Origin: Pararge aegeria
Taxonomy: Eukaryota > Arthropoda > Insecta > Lepidoptera > Nymphalidae
NCBI RefSeq assembly: GCF_905163445.1
Contig: NC_053208.1
Span: forward strand, 25,695,986-25,759,985
Length of the DNA stretch: 64,000 nucleotides
Reading direction: 5' to 3'
Positions 1-11,402 of the stretch are shown in pieces. The position numbers were made by a program, and so were the translations under genes. Every line of letters begins with the position of its first letter. Positions within the stretch are counted from its first letter, which is position 1. The notes beneath the pieces are model-generated. The model was given only the letters and a program-made list of their open reading frames with translations, did not search any database and was not told where the DNA came from.

Positions 1-3
1 CTA

Positions 4-471
4 TCATTTATTATTATTATTTTTTTTTTTTTTAATTATTAACAACAATGCTTAAGAATAAATTAAAAAACACTATTAAAAATTTATAAAAAAAAAACTT
101 CCACCCTCCGCTTGCGGGGCTTTTGAATGCCCAAGCAACCGATGGTCAGGGCTCCAGAGTGAGGAACCTCCTCACAATACGCGCCGTTTCCGCCTTCTGT
201 ATCCGACCCTTGATCCAACAACCAAGCGAAAGCTTCTTGAGATGTTGGTCAGAGCTTTTCGCGAGAAGACCATTGACTGAAACGACGATCGGAACAACAA
301 CGGTCGACTCAACATTCCACATGGCGGTAATCTCGTGAGCAAGGTCCAAGTATTTAGATACTTTTTCCTTTTCAGCTTTCACCAGATTATCGTTATGTGG
401 AATAGTTATGACAACAATTATTGCACGGCGCACTGATCGATCGACTAGCACTATATCAGGTCTATTAGTTA
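4..471 (-). mobile_element. C-terminal end of a non-LTR retrotransposon (R4/R2-like) with 3' tail
   Basis: Minus-strand reading frame at 471-146 starts with RPDIVLVDRSVRRA and runs about 105 residues through a lysine-rich helix and the stretch WNVESTVVVPIVVSVNGL. This resembles the region after the reverse transcriptase in insect non-LTR elements of the R2/R4 group. Downstream on the same strand a short 3' region ends in an A-run plus ATT/AAT triplets (positions 4-33 as T-rich on plus), as expected of a retrotransposon tail. There is no upstream reverse transcriptase in frame, so the copy is 5' truncated. The clade is from memory of the family and is the weaker part of the call. Confidence 0.6.
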
Positions 472-741
472 TTAAATACCCGTTGCAGGTCTGAAAATCT
501 ACCTATACTTAAAATACAGTCAGTCCTATATACACCTTTGCCTATATAAATATACCGAGTTTTGTTGATATTACTTGAAAAATCCGAAAATTGCAAATAC
601 ATTTTCATTCCCTGTTTGATGTCTTTGGGGGTGGAATTCTTAAAATTTAGGTAACACGTATTTTTTAGTATTAGTTTATTAGTATCAGTTTTAATCGGAA
701 ACCTAAAATCTAAGTTTCATGGTTGTAATTTCAAAAATAAA

Positions 742-936
742 TTGATAATTGAAGGATTTTATACAAACCTTCGCCCCCCTCATACGGTTAGAATTTTCAA
801 AATTTTTTTCGTAGCGGATGCCTGCGTTGTAATAACTATCTGTGTGCAAAATTTCAAGTGGTTAGAGCTGTGCGTTGATAGATCAGTCAGTCAGTAACTT
901 TTGCCTTTTATATATATATATATATATATATAGCTA
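742..936 (-). repeat. Dispersed repeat copy with AT microsatellite at its edge
   Basis: Read on the minus strand it has the phrase ACTGACTGACTGATCTATCA followed by a degenerate block ending in TATAAAATCCTT. A second copy lies on plus at about 30577-30800 with the same order of blocks. A run of TA dinucleotides (about 908-932) sits at the start of the minus-strand copy, and the second copy also starts in TA-rich DNA. No coding frame is visible. It is a common kind of lepidopteran interspersed repeat, class not determined. Confidence 0.5.
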
Positions 937-1074
937 ATAATATAAAGCGATTAGTGATAAGTATGGATCTCAAACAACCTTAGGAAAGCAAGGCGCTAGG
1001 TGATGACGAAATTACACTAATAGTACTCCTGAAAGGATATTAGATCGATATTAAACTTTCAGCGATTGTTAGCT

Positions 1075-2440
1075 TACGCCATTCTTCAATGCACAATGCC
1101 AGAGGCATGGCACAGGAGCATGGTGGGTCCGCTCTTCAAAAAAGGCACTTTGTTTAAGAACTCCATCTCGCTTCTGAGCCATGTCTACAACTTCAAATTC
1201 AAATTTGTATATCACAGGTCAGGTTGGATAGAATTATATGTATGAAGTCCCAATTTATATTGCCTCTTTGGGCGTGCAACATTTACAAAGTATTATATTT
1301 CACAGACTAAAGTTAATTATTTAAAACTAGTAGTTTTGTAGTTTCGTGAGGGGGAAACCTAAACTTATCCCTACAGCGTTCTCGTTTATGACGCTCAAAT
1401 AAATTATCATTGTTTCTTAGAAATAGAGCAAGTTCAAATATGTATAAGGATGGGAAAGTTAGAATATTAAGTTGTTCTGGAGAGTCATTAAGAATTGTCC
1501 CACTAATAAGTTCGACGCTTTCCATCCTCCCGAACAAGCTGGTTTTCGAAAGTGCTTCAGTACCATACACCACATGCATAAGCTGCGGCAGGTTATACCG
1601 AAGAATGAAAATTATAACCAGTCACTTTGTTTAGCGTTTGTGGGCCATGAGAAAACTTTTAATTCGGTGGAAACTTAGGCTGTTTTAAGGTCACTCCAAA
1701 GATGCCAGGACTAGATTACGAGGCCGATCCAATTGCAGCGAGGTGTTGTCTCCCATAAGCTGTTGTCCGATGCAGTTGAGTGATGCGTTTTTTACTCTCG
1801 GATTAGAACGGACTTGGTATCGCTATCACTCAACTTTGGTTTGCGGATGATGTAGACTTGATGGCATAGTTACTGGAACACCTTAATACAATTCACAACG
1901 ACTTCGGCAGAGTTTCGCAACAGGTGGGCCTGCGAATGAACATAAGCAAGTTGAAGATTATGTCTAATGCTCATGTTCCGCTTCGATCTTGATGATGATG
2001 TTGAATTTAATTAATAATCTTATCTTATATCTATAAATTGGAATCTCGGAATCAGCTCCATTCAGGGGGTTTCGGGGGCGATAAATCGATCTAGCTAGGA
2101 TTCATTTTTAGAATTTTTTTTTGTGTTTTCCGGTAATAACCGATTTGGTGCAACGAAGTTGCACGGGTCCGCTAGTTTTATTAAAGTAAGAAAGAGGTGA
2201 ACCACTGAATCCAACTCGGATGGGCTGCGTTCGGGAAACTTAGTGATATCATTTCGTCCAAAATCCCTAAGTGCCTAGAGACCAACTTTAGGCATAGGAC
2301 CTGAGTCTTCGAAGAATACGTGCTGCCAGAGATGACTTATGGATCTAAAATGGTATTGCGTACTATGGGCCTCATAAGAAGGATCAGAGTCACTCAGCGG
2401 GCAACGTATGCTAAGAGTATCCCTACGTGATCATAAAATT
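1075..2440 (+). pseudogene. Degenerate RTE-type LINE reverse transcriptase, split by a Helitron
   Basis: Pieces of one reverse transcriptase occur in order in shifting frames: 1108-1193 (MPEAWHRSMVV, then FKKG, then SLLSHVYN), 1504-1677 (PPEQAGFRKCFSTIHHMHKL and LCLAFVGHEKTFNSVET), 1840-1970 (FADDV active-site segment, then QVGLRMNISKLKIMSNAHV), and 2191-2430 (IQLGWAAFGKL, then MTYGSKMV and TMGLIRRIRVTQRA). FADDV matches the catalytic YADD/FADD box. Frameshifts and stops make it dead. About 300 bases at 1200-1500 do not fit, and the Helitron at 2023-2175 interrupts it. The same family recurs at 31740, 32560, 40005 and 54700. Confidence 0.8.
2023..2175 (+). mobile_element. Short non-autonomous Helitron inserted in the RTE remnant
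   Basis: It starts TCTTATATCTATAAATTGG after an A, and ends GGTCCGCTAG before a T, fitting Helitron rules (A|TC...CTRR|T, no target duplication). The subterminal GCAACGAAGTTGC is the hairpin expected just before the CTAG end. About 153 bp, no coding capacity. RTE coding sequence resumes directly after it, so the insertion postdates the LINE. Confidence 0.7.
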
Positions 2441-4320
2441 CAAGTCGTAGATTTCAGTCGCAAAAGACTGTTATTAGGAAAGCTAAATTAAATCAATTTA
2501 TACTCCGTTTCCTGCCTAAGCACATATCAAGCTGAATTACAAAATATATTGTTAAATAAAAATAAACATACAAGATATAGCTAAATGTCTAGCTGGTTTC
2601 TGAAACTGAAGTTAATTCACCGCGCTTTTTTTTATTTCAGTATATCAAGCTCGTGCTATTTTCGTGTTTTCTGTACTGGCTTAGTACTGGCTCAATTGCG
2701 TTTCTTGTAAAACTGTTTAACCCAATTCGAAAACGAAGCTAGAATTTCTAACAACTACAGGAGTTCCAGTGATGCTCTGGTGGAAGGTATAAATATACCT
2801 TACTCTTTGCATGCTATGAAGTCCTAGTGATCTCGCGGCATCAAGGCTCGGGCGATGACCTCGGCCACGGCTAAGTACGTATGTACTTAGGACAGTACTA
2901 TTAATATACAACGACTGTAGGCCATCCCAAGTGTACGTTGCAGCTTTAGTAAAGAATATTGCTAAAAATTGTATTTTTATAATCAGCCTAGTTTTGACTA
3001 CTACTACATTGATAACCCCAGCATAGTCAACATTAAGGTTTTTGTTGTAGCTATTGTCTACGGTTCGTGGCCACTAATTATAGTTTCGAAAGCGACGAAG
3101 CTATAGCGTATGGTAAACGTATTAATAGTCATTCCAACGAGTCATATTTCTTTAAGTGTATTTTTTTATCAGAATCATCATCGCATGCGCATTGGGTTTG
3201 AGCTCGACTTCACTTTCGGGGGAGCGAGTTTGAATCCAAGCACGTGCTAAAAAAATATAGAGAATGGAAGGCCATGGTATTCAGATATTCACTTCAATAC
3301 CCACAATGTTCAGGATGGCACTTAGATCTTTCATTAATTAACAGTATTATTGAAGCTAAATACCTAGTTTCTTAGCAGTAATCATTTATTCTCATGACTA
3401 TTATTCTTCCTTCCTATTAAAGTATTAATTTTGTAAAAGAAATCTTTAAAGCCCACCAACCTGCTTTAGAGCAGTGTTGTGGGTCTGTACTCTATAAACC
3501 TGACTTCCCAAGGAGTGAAATAAAACAACTGGACTGACTCTAATACTGTATATTAAGCTTCTCTATAATTCATATTACTTGTTATCTTCAAATGACTCTA
3601 CTACCAGTTCGGAATGCTGTCTTCCGTAGAGAAGACCACTGGCAAGAAACTCTACCGTTGCTCTTTTATTCAATCAATTAAAACAAGACTTATAAACACA
3701 ATTACAACATTATCATATGTTATAACGCTAGGTCCTTTGATACAAGACATATAAGACAGGTCAAACATAACTACTATGATCACTTATAACATCAGGACTT
3801 TTGAAACAAATTGTTTGTATAGAGCAAGCAACCTCTGCTACATAAACTGTCGGTATAAAGTTATGCTAGGGCTCCATATATGATACCTAAATAAACCAAA
3901 AGATGATATATACTTATCTGATGCAACATCAGGTACCAACATAGTACCAACAACTTATCTCAACTCCATCACCAATACATACGACTCTTATTTCGTCACA
4001 ACAATATTTCCTTAAGTATATCGTTTCCATTATAAATCATCTATTCCCAATTTGTAACGTTCTATCCGCAATAATTTACTTAATCTTCTATTCTCAATTC
4101 ATTAATTTCAATCCGTCCTCACTTTTCTTTGCCGCCAATCTAACTTGTCAAACTCGCTTCTCCCGCCATAGATCCTATACTTTTATTTGACAGTCTACTA
4201 AAGTCCATTATTCTATTTTCAATACATTATCAATGAGTATACAAACTATGATTTGTTGATATATTTGATATAATCATCGGGTTTATCATAGATAAAGTGC
4301 TGTAATTCCCTATTTCCTAA
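2441..4320. other. Gene-free stretch with small repeat fragments
   Basis: No convincing coding region. There is a small perfect hairpin at 2871-2890 (CTAAGTAC, loop GTAT). About 3190-3262 resembles the tRNA-like head of the SINE family seen at 5203 and 33850. About 3615-3672 resembles on minus the LINE 3' block also present at 30215-30255 (GGCAAGAAACTC core). The rest is AT-rich sequence without visible structure. Confidence 0.4.
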
Positions 4321-4562
4321 CACACGCACCATTTTTCTGTTATGTGCGTTTAAAGTAATTAAAATATCACTTGCTTCAACGGTGAAGGAACACATTTTGA
4401 AAAAACCTGCATGCTTGAGAGATCTACAAAATGTTCTCAAAGGTGGAGTCCACCAATCCACACTGGTCCAGCGCGGTGGACTAATACCTTAACCCCTTCT
4501 CATTGTTGGAGGAGACCCGTGCTCAGTGCGCCGGTACGATTGGCGTGATGATGATGATTATT
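4321..4562 (+). mobile_element. SINE copy, 5' truncated, ATG-repeat tail
   Basis: Shares with the full copy at 33850-34166 the blocks AATTAAAATATCACTTGC, GTTCTCAAAGG, CCACCAATCC, GGTGGACTA and GGAGACCCGTGCTC, in the same order, and ends in GATGATGATG. The tRNA-like head is missing. This is the most frequent SINE in the window (about 12 copies). Confidence 0.75.
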
Positions 4563-5202
4563 ATCTGTATTGATATTATATGTTAGTATTTTAGTATTTA
4601 TTTGATTGAACTAGGTAATTAAATTAAAAACACGAACCGAGCAAAACGACGGAAACAATGTATATATATATATTTTTTGACAGGAGCAGATCACAGAGTA
4701 TATTTGACAAGTGCACAATATTCATAATTGATGACTTTCAGTGTTGCAATTAACCATTTCAACATGTATCATAAATATATATATTTTTTAATTATACAGA
4801 ACTGTTAATGTTGATTTATCAAATGGTTAGTCACAATTCAGACTAAATCGTACGTATTACACAACAATAATAAGTAGAATCACAATCAAATATACCTGAT
4901 TTAATTCATATTTCGGGCAAGGCGGAGAGAAAAGGCTAGTATAATAAACCCTGATGTGCCTGTATTGATAGCCAAAGTATAAGTCAATCTCTTCACTTCC
5001 ATGCAGTTCTGGTACCATTCAGACGTTTCTCGTTCGTTCATTGTTCAGGGTTCATCCCGGTTCACAACAGTTGAACGATAGAAATCTAGCGGAACGCTTC
5101 TTTCTTACTTTAATATCGACATGACTATCTCACTCTTACTTTTCATACAATAAAGCCATATATGTATATTGAACCTTATTTGATACTTATTTTAAGGTTT
5201 TG

Positions 5203-5372
5203 AAGAAGTGATAGCGCAGTGGTAAGGTGGTAAGGATTAGGCCTCAGGCCTCCGAAGGAGGGACAGAGTTCGATTCAAAACACGCACCTCTAACTTTCCG
5301 AAGTTCACATAACTTCGAAAAGTTAGAGGTTAAAGCGGTGAAAGAAAGCATCGTAAGTAAACCTGCATATAG
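5203..5372 (+). mobile_element. SINE copy, tRNA-like head half
   Basis: Has an A-box-like AGTGATAGCGCAGTGG and a B-box-like GAGTTCGATTC at tRNA spacing, then CACGCACCTCTAACTTTCCG and the body block GCGGTGAAAGAAAGCATCG. The 3' half with the CCAATCC and GATGATG blocks is missing. Internal duplication of AAGTTAGAGG/CTCTAACTT makes a local hairpin. The overlapping 76-residue reading frame is not a gene. Confidence 0.7.
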
Positions 5373-5464
5373 GTTCACTATAATGTTCAAAAGACGTGTG
5401 GTGGGCTATGGCTTTCGCATTCTGACACCCATGACAATGATGAAACTGAAGAGTTAGTTTACTT

Positions 5465-5592
5465 CATTTTTTGTTTACTTGAACGCGATGATCTAAGCTA
5501 CTAGTCCGATTTGAAAAAATCGTTAATTGTTGGATAGCCCATTCAATCACGCTAGGATAAATAGGAGCATAGCATCAATGAAGAATGTTTCT
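5465..5592 (+). mobile_element. Helitron-derived fragment
   Basis: Blocks TTGAACGCGATGATCTAAGC, GTCCGATTTGAAAAA, GGATAGCCCATT and AATAGGAGCA are in the order found in a common lepidopteran Helitron family. Part of the same family lies at about 8040-8200 (plus) and 56510-56650 (minus). No terminal CTAG is visible. Confidence 0.5.
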
Positions 5593-5624
5593 CAATTGGA
5601 TATTTTTTTCTATCTGATGCAAGC

Positions 5625-5720
5625 TGGGCGTTACTTTGCGGAATTCCATGATATATTATAAAAATTAAGCTTAATTTGCTATACTCCGCGAAATGCATGA
5701 AAATCTGTACGGAGTAATTT
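5625..5720 (+). repeat. Fragment of dispersed repeat family (copies at 14741 and 20881)
   Basis: The block CGGAATTCCATGATATATTA followed by AAGCTTAATTTGC matches the start of the longer copies at 14741 and 20881. An inverted short copy (AGCAAATTAAGCTTAATTTT) lies at about 5941-5960, so the 5.6-6.0 kb segment is loosely folded back on itself. Confidence 0.45.
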
Positions 5721-5883
5721 ATATTTTCTTCAATCCTTATACTCCGCACAAAACAGTTCTTCGGCAATGTACCCTCTACAAACGTTTCGCTTTTTAACCT
5801 GAGCATCCTCAGGGGATGTTGACTTTACAATGATTAATTGTTAATTGAAGAATTCGCCAAATGTGTCGCCTTTTTATACCTTT

Positions 5884-5934
5884 CTTACTCCCACCTTATC
5901 TATCTAAGGCTTAGACAGATAAGGTGGGGGTAAG
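5884..5934. repeat. Imperfect 22-bp hairpin
   Basis: Arms 5884-5905 and 5913-5934 pair with two mismatches around the 7-base loop AAGGCTT. The core arm is CCCACCTTATCT. The size is that of a precursor-microRNA-like hairpin, but nothing else supports transcription. Confidence 0.5.
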
Positions 5935-6067
5935 TACCTATAGCAAATTAAGCTTAATTTTCATAATATATTTTTTTTTACTTTTGCGAGCTACAGCGTG
6001 TGGTGCGTAAACGGTTATGAAAAGTTTCGATAAAATATGTCAATGTTTTAAGATTAACTACGCGACT

Positions 6068-6222
6068 ACTACGCGAAGGACCGACTTCGATACCAGTCAC
6101 CAGCGTCAAACTTCTCAAAGTTTTAAGCTATTAAAGCGATGAAGGAAAGCATCTTGAGGACTACGGCTTAACCCTTCTCTTTCGGAGACTCGTGGCCTTA
6201 GTGGACCGCTAATGGATTATAC
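6068..6222 (+). mobile_element. SINE copy, degenerate and internally deleted
   Basis: Carries the family blocks AAAGCGATGAAGGAAAGCAT, GGACTACGGCTTAACCCTTC and GGAGACTCGTGGCC in order, without the central CCAATCC block and with a degraded head. Confidence 0.55.
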
Positions 6223-6360
6223 GTACGATATATTTTTATAGGCTTCATCATAATTACCAATAACATAGTAGCGGCCCACTACAGCGGCTTTTCCGACATC
6301 CATGTTTTCTGCCAAGTACAAAGGTGGGAATAAATAGGTACACTGTAACACTACACTTGG

Positions 6361-6864
6361 GCCCTTGACTGCAATCACACATGGTGATTAGTGATGATGC
6401 AGTCTATCCTTTTAGCGAATTGCCAGTTACAGTTATATTATACCCATACCATACCATACCCCTAATTTAAAAGTTTCTACCCGAAATCGTACCGGAATGC
6501 TAAATCACTCGGCGGCAAGTCTTTGTCGGTAAGGTGTTAACAAGCAACTGGTAACAAGCAACGGCGGAAGCCACTCGGCACCAGACCAGGCCAGAATCTA
6601 CATTCAAAAACACGATACGATTTATATAAAACGAACTTTTTGACGACCCCATGGTGCAGAGGTTCGTCTGGTCTGGTGGGAGACTTTGGCCGTGGCTAGT
6701 TACCATCCAACCGACAAAGAAGTGCCGCTAAACGATTGAGTGTTCAGGTGCGGTTGCGCGTAGTAACCGATTAGGGGTATGACTACGATACTCCCTATCC
6801 GGTTAGATCGCTACCATCTTAGACTGCATCATCACTTACGATTAGGTGAGATTACAATTATGGG
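6361..6864. repeat. Repeat with inverted ends, unclassified
   Basis: The block at 6361-6412 (GTGATTAGTGATGATGCAGT core) recurs inverted at 6818-6864 (ACTGCATCATCACTTACG), enclosing about 405 bases that include AACAAGCAACTGGTAACAAG. A third copy of the terminal block lies at 11403-11462. It could be a foldback element or two oppositely inserted fragments of a LINE tail. Confidence 0.45.
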
Positions 6865-7200
6865 CTAACTTATAGTGGAATAAAAAAAGAATATTCAAAT
6901 ATGGGTATCTCATAAATCTCAATAAATCACATCAAAATTTCTTTTTCCGCAAATTCCGAAATTGCAATCAGCATTCTTGGCACCATCCCATTTCATTTTC
7001 ATTTTTCGGGTAAACACTTGCCGATACCAACCTGAGGGTCGCTACCAGCTCACCATGAGAAGGGCTCGAGGACAGCGTCACCATCCCACGCGGACATGGC
7101 CATATATACCAGTAATCAGTCTAGTTATAACATCATAAATTAAAAAATAAACGGACTAAAACTATTCTTCAAAACTTCTTAATAACATATACTTTTACTT

Positions 7201-7420
7201 GCAGCTGTTGCCCGCGACTTCGTCCGCTATTGTTTATGATAAATTATATACTGCAGTACTGAATGCTAGATGGCACTAAAGAAGCAACGTAATTTTTTTT
7301 TTTTAATAAAGAGTATTCTATGTTACTTCTTATACCACCAAGAATAAGTGTACAAGTGTTTAATGACAATCGGTTGAGTAGTTTTAGCGTTAAAGGGTAA
7401 GAAACACCCCTACATTCACA
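7201..7420 (-). mobile_element. Helitron, minus strand, 3' part (host of a nested Helitron)
   Basis: Read on minus it ends with GCGGACGAAGTCGCGGGCAA and a decayed CTAG (CTGC), typical of this family. Its 5' part stops at 7420 inside the sequence that would read ATTATAAATGTGAATG, and the missing 5' end lies at 8370-8390. The two pieces join exactly across the inserted element 7421-8369. Confidence 0.7.
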
Positions 7421-8369
7421 TCTATACTTATAATAAATCTGTAACTGGAAGATTTCTGTACATTTAAAATATTTTGAAAATTTTGACCGGGGGGTTTATA
7501 ATCGATACTGAGTCCAAAACAGATTTTTATTGAATTTTTGTCTATCTGTCTGTCTGTCCGGGCATCACGTCAAAACTAGTGAACGGATATAAATAAAATT
7601 TTGTATAGTTGTTGCTGATATTCCGGGTCAACACATAGGATACTTTTTATCCCGATGAACAGTAAGTTTCCTCCCGGAAATGGGATGAATTTTTTTATCA
7701 ATTTTACTTCATAACTCCGTTAAATTTGGATCAATTTTAATAATTCTTTTTTATTTAAAAGTGTATACTATCGAATATGTAGTGTCTTATTTTAATAAGG
7801 ATCTGATAAATATTGTCGGAGATAAAGGACATAACTCTTCACACATAACAGTACGGAACAAGGCATATGGGACAACGATCGAATGCATCCGTACCATCCT
7901 GGAATCATAGGCTTCTTGTTTATCCCGGGAAAAGCCATCAGCTCCTACAGGATAACATCGCTTTTTTTCCGCATTTGTCTTTCAAATTCCGCGCAAAGGA
8001 GTTTTAGACTGACGTGGTTTTTTTAGATGGGCATAGTTGAAATATTATCAAGCTATTAAGTTTGTTTTGTTGAACGCGCTAATCTCAGAAAATGCTGTTT
8101 CGATTTCGATTTTTTTTTTTGCATTGGTAGTATTAATTAAGGCTATATAACATCACGTTACAACCAATGGCTACCATCATCAATGAATAATGTTGCAAAA
8201 ACTGCAAGAAATATCCTTTTTGAGAGATTCCGATGCTTGAACAGTAAACGTTACGCCACACGACGGAAATATGATAAAGTATATCGGAATTGTTTCTTTA
8301 AAGTTCTATTAAAAAGTCCGCGACAGCATACGACTCCTTTTTTAAGTTGACTCATTCCGGGTCCGCTAG
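7421..8369 (+). mobile_element. Non-autonomous Helitron, 949 bp, nested insertion
   Basis: Begins TCTATACTTATAATAAATCT directly after an A and ends GGGTCCGCTAG directly before a T. No target duplication flanks it, as expected for Helitrons. Inside are TCTGTCTGTCTGTCCGGGC, a segment like the 5465 fragment (about 8040-8200), and no long reading frame. No Rep or helicase motif is seen, so it depends on proteins from elsewhere. It interrupts the minus-strand Helitron 7201-7420/8370-8390. Confidence 0.75.
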
Positions 8370-8390
8370 TTTATAATATTAGTGAGGATG
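8370..8390 (-). mobile_element. 5' end of the interrupted minus-strand Helitron
   Basis: Read on minus it is TCCTCACTAATATTATAAA, the usual 5' terminus of this Helitron family. It continues without loss into the segment at 7420 and below. Confidence 0.7.
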
Positions 8391-9202
8391 ACTGAATTTG
8401 ATCCCAAGGCATCAAATCTTTTTTTTTTAGGAAATTATTTTTAAAGATTTTTTAGGCTTTTTATCAATTTTATTTTTACTTTTTTTTTTTTAAATTGTCT
8501 ATTAATTTAAAATTTACCAAATTTCATTAATTAGATCCATTAGATTAGATTAATTTCATCCAAAGGGGCAATGCTGCCAGCATCTTGGGAACTGTGCCTC
8601 ACTGCGGTGGTTTCGAGGACGTTTTAGATTTTATTTAGTTTTTAAATAGTTTATTTTAGGTTATAGTTATGTATTAATAAAAATTATATGAATTAGATAA
8701 AAATAAAAATTTTAAAACTAAAAAACACGCCTCATCCCATGTTTATTTAATTAACCGTGGGATGCGATGAAAAAGGCACCCCTTTTAAGATATATTCACA
8801 ATGAATCTTCTTTCCAATTTACCAATAAAACATGTAGGTTTTACCCAGTGGGGTATATCTAAAATAAACTGATTTTTATTTTGAGCTGTTTATTTAATTC
8901 CTACATTAAATAAATACGTTTTACTTTTTAGTTTTCCGATACAATAACTAAGAATTTTTTAAATTATTAATCAGTTAAACCTTATTGGTATATTGTTAAT
9001 TAAGCTTTAATTATAAACTTTTGGTAATTAATAAACGCAACCTAGACGCCAAAGTACTAAAATAATTTCAAGCTCACGTTATTTCCGTCTTCGGGAAACT
9101 ATGTCACATAATCTTATCGGATGCAAGATGCGTAACGATAAACAGCAGCCGCGACCGATTCATTCGCATCTACCTCTTCATTTCTATGCAACTTTGGTGT
9201 TA
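8391..9202. other. AT-rich gene-free stretch
   Basis: Contains T- and A-runs and no reading frame or repeat that I can place. No support for a gene. Confidence 0.5.
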
Positions 9203-10424
9203 GTGCGTTGTATAAATACCTGTTTAGTGAAATCTATTTAGAGCAATTCCCGCCTGCGCACTAGAGACACTTAATCGGAGGGTCCCCACTCCACTTTTAC
9301 TGAGCTTGCTTTGGATTTATGCGATCCTGGTAGAAATACATTTTGCTTCTACATGTGGATCGCAACTTCGTAGGAACGAATGGATCGCAACTTCGTAGGA
9401 ACGAATTTTATAACTATAACCTCGTCACCGATTCATAATTATTGAGGAAGATATGTGTCCATGTGATGATTCAACCATTTTATTATGACGCATTATCTAG
9501 TTAGATAAAGTTTATTTAAATATCACAAAAAAATATTTCTCATAGTTCAAGAAATGGACATGAGACATATTGGGCTATATTATTTTCATATTACACTTAC
9601 TATAAATAATATCCAAGCTCAAAGAACCTACTGATGGAAAATATCTCGGGCTGATACTAGACTGTCAATTAACATGGAAATCACATATAAATAACGTAAA
9701 ATCAACTCTATCTTCTCTTTTAGGATCTCTCTATGGCATCGTCCGATGTCTTCCCCGAAACGTTCGATTAAACATTTACTACTCTAGTTAAACCTCACCT
9801 TGATTATCTTATATAAGTATGGGGAAGTGCTGCAAAAACTAACTTAAAATGTCTACAAATCATTCAAAATAGAAGTATCAAAATTCTTTACAACTATAAA
9901 TTTCTAACACCAACAAAGAGAATTTTTTACGGAAACTAAATTAATGAACATACAACAACCATATTACAATAATACATGTATTCTTATAAAAAAAATTAAA
10001 TCCAGAAACATTCATTCACAATTTAACGTTACAACTAAAAAGGAGCATGGATCACAACTTCGTAGTGCTAATAACATTTGCTTAAACAAACCACGTACAA
10101 ATTACGGTAAGAAAAACATAAGCTTTGAAGGAGCATTGATGTGCTTATTAAATTACCAAACGACATTAAAATAGAAAAAAAAATCAATATTTTTAAGAAA
10201 AAACTTAAAACCTTTGTAATTGACAAAATCAAAGTGCGGTCCTATCTATGACAGTGTGAAGTAATTATTTATAGTTTTACCCTCAAGTTTTTTATATATA
10301 TAATTTCTGATTGTTTTGTATGTGCCGTTGTTTGTAGTTTTAATATTACCTACATAAAATAAGTTGTAAATACTCTCATTGCGTGAAATTGTAATTTCTT
10401 TTGGGAAAAATAAACGTCTTTAAC
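9203..10424 (+). mobile_element. Composite Jockey-like LINE unit, copy A
   Basis: Starts at GTGCGTTGTATAAATACC, with a TATA-like TATAAATA. A 250-base non-LINE block (GCGCACTAGAGACACTTAAT, GTAGAAATACATTTTGCTTC) follows. From about 9615 there is a decayed LINE C-terminal frame: KYLGLILDCQLTWKSHINNV, then GIVRCLPRNVR, then LQIIQNRSIKILYNY. It ends at AAATAAACGTCTTTAAC, an AATAAA-containing LINE 3' end. Stops and frameshifts are present. Block GATCGCAACTTCGTAGGAAC is locally doubled near 9357-9400. Copy B (10496-11355) has the same start and the same end. Confidence 0.7.
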
Positions 10425-10495
10425 CACATAAATTCATATTTGCCAGATATTTTATTTAATAGTTAATAGATAGTTTTCAAGGAACAAATAAAGTC

Positions 10496-11355
10496 GTGCG
10501 TCGTATAAATACCTGTTAAGTGAAATCTATTTAGAGCCATTCCCGCCTGCGCACTGGAGACACTTAATCGGAGGGTCCCCCACTCCACTTTTACTGAGCT
10601 TGCTTTGGATTTATGCGATCCTGGTAGAAATACATTTTGCTTCTACATGTGGGTCGCAACTTCGTAGGAACGAATTTTATAACTAAAACTTCGTCATCGA
10701 TTCAAAATTATCTCTAGTTAAACCTAACCTTGATTATCTTATATAATAAGTATGGGGAAGTGCTGCAAAAACTAACTTAAAATGTCTACAAATCATTCAA
10801 AATAGAAGTATCAAAGTTCTTTACAACTATAAATTTCTAACACCAACAAAGAGAATTTATACGGCAACTAAATTAATGAACATACAACAACCATATTACA
10901 ATAATACATGTATTCTTATAAAAAAATTAAATCCAGAAACATTCATTCACAATTAAACTTTACAACCCAAAAGGAGCATGGATCACAACTTCGTAGTGCT
11001 AATAACATTTGCTTAAACAAACCACGTACAAATTACGGTAAGAAAAACATAAGCTTTGAAGGAGCATTGATGTACTTATTAAATTACCAAACGACATTAA
11101 AATATAAAAAAAAAACAATATTTTTAAGAAAAAACTTAAAACCTTTGTAATTGACAAAATCTGAGTGCGGTCCTAACTATGACAGTGTGATGTAATTATT
11201 TATAGTTTTACCCTCAAGTTTTTTATATATATAATTTCTGATTGTTTTGTATGTGCCGTTGTTTGTAGTTTTAATATTACCTACATAAAATAAGTTGTAA
11301 ATACTCTCATAGCGTGAAATTGTAATTTCTTTTGGGAAAAATAAACGTCTTTAAC
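10496..11355 (+). mobile_element. Composite Jockey-like LINE unit, copy B, internally deleted
   Basis: Begins at GTGCGTCGTATAAATACC and ends at AATAAACGTCTTTAAC like copy A, but lacks about 325 bases corresponding to 9455-9780. The LINE C-terminal remnant (SRNIHSQLNFTTQKEHGSQL, then NNICLNKPRTNYGKKNISFE) is nearly identical to that of copy A. Only about 70 bases separate the two copies. Confidence 0.7.
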
Positions 11356-11402
11356 TAACTGCATATCCAGCGAAATTTTACCACTTTTTCATTTCTTACC
11401 AT

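Noticed and set aside
7541..7562. CRISPR-like or tandem TCTG repeats
   Set aside because: Only a short CTGTCTGTCTG microsatellite inside a Helitron; no spaced repeats anywhere in the window.
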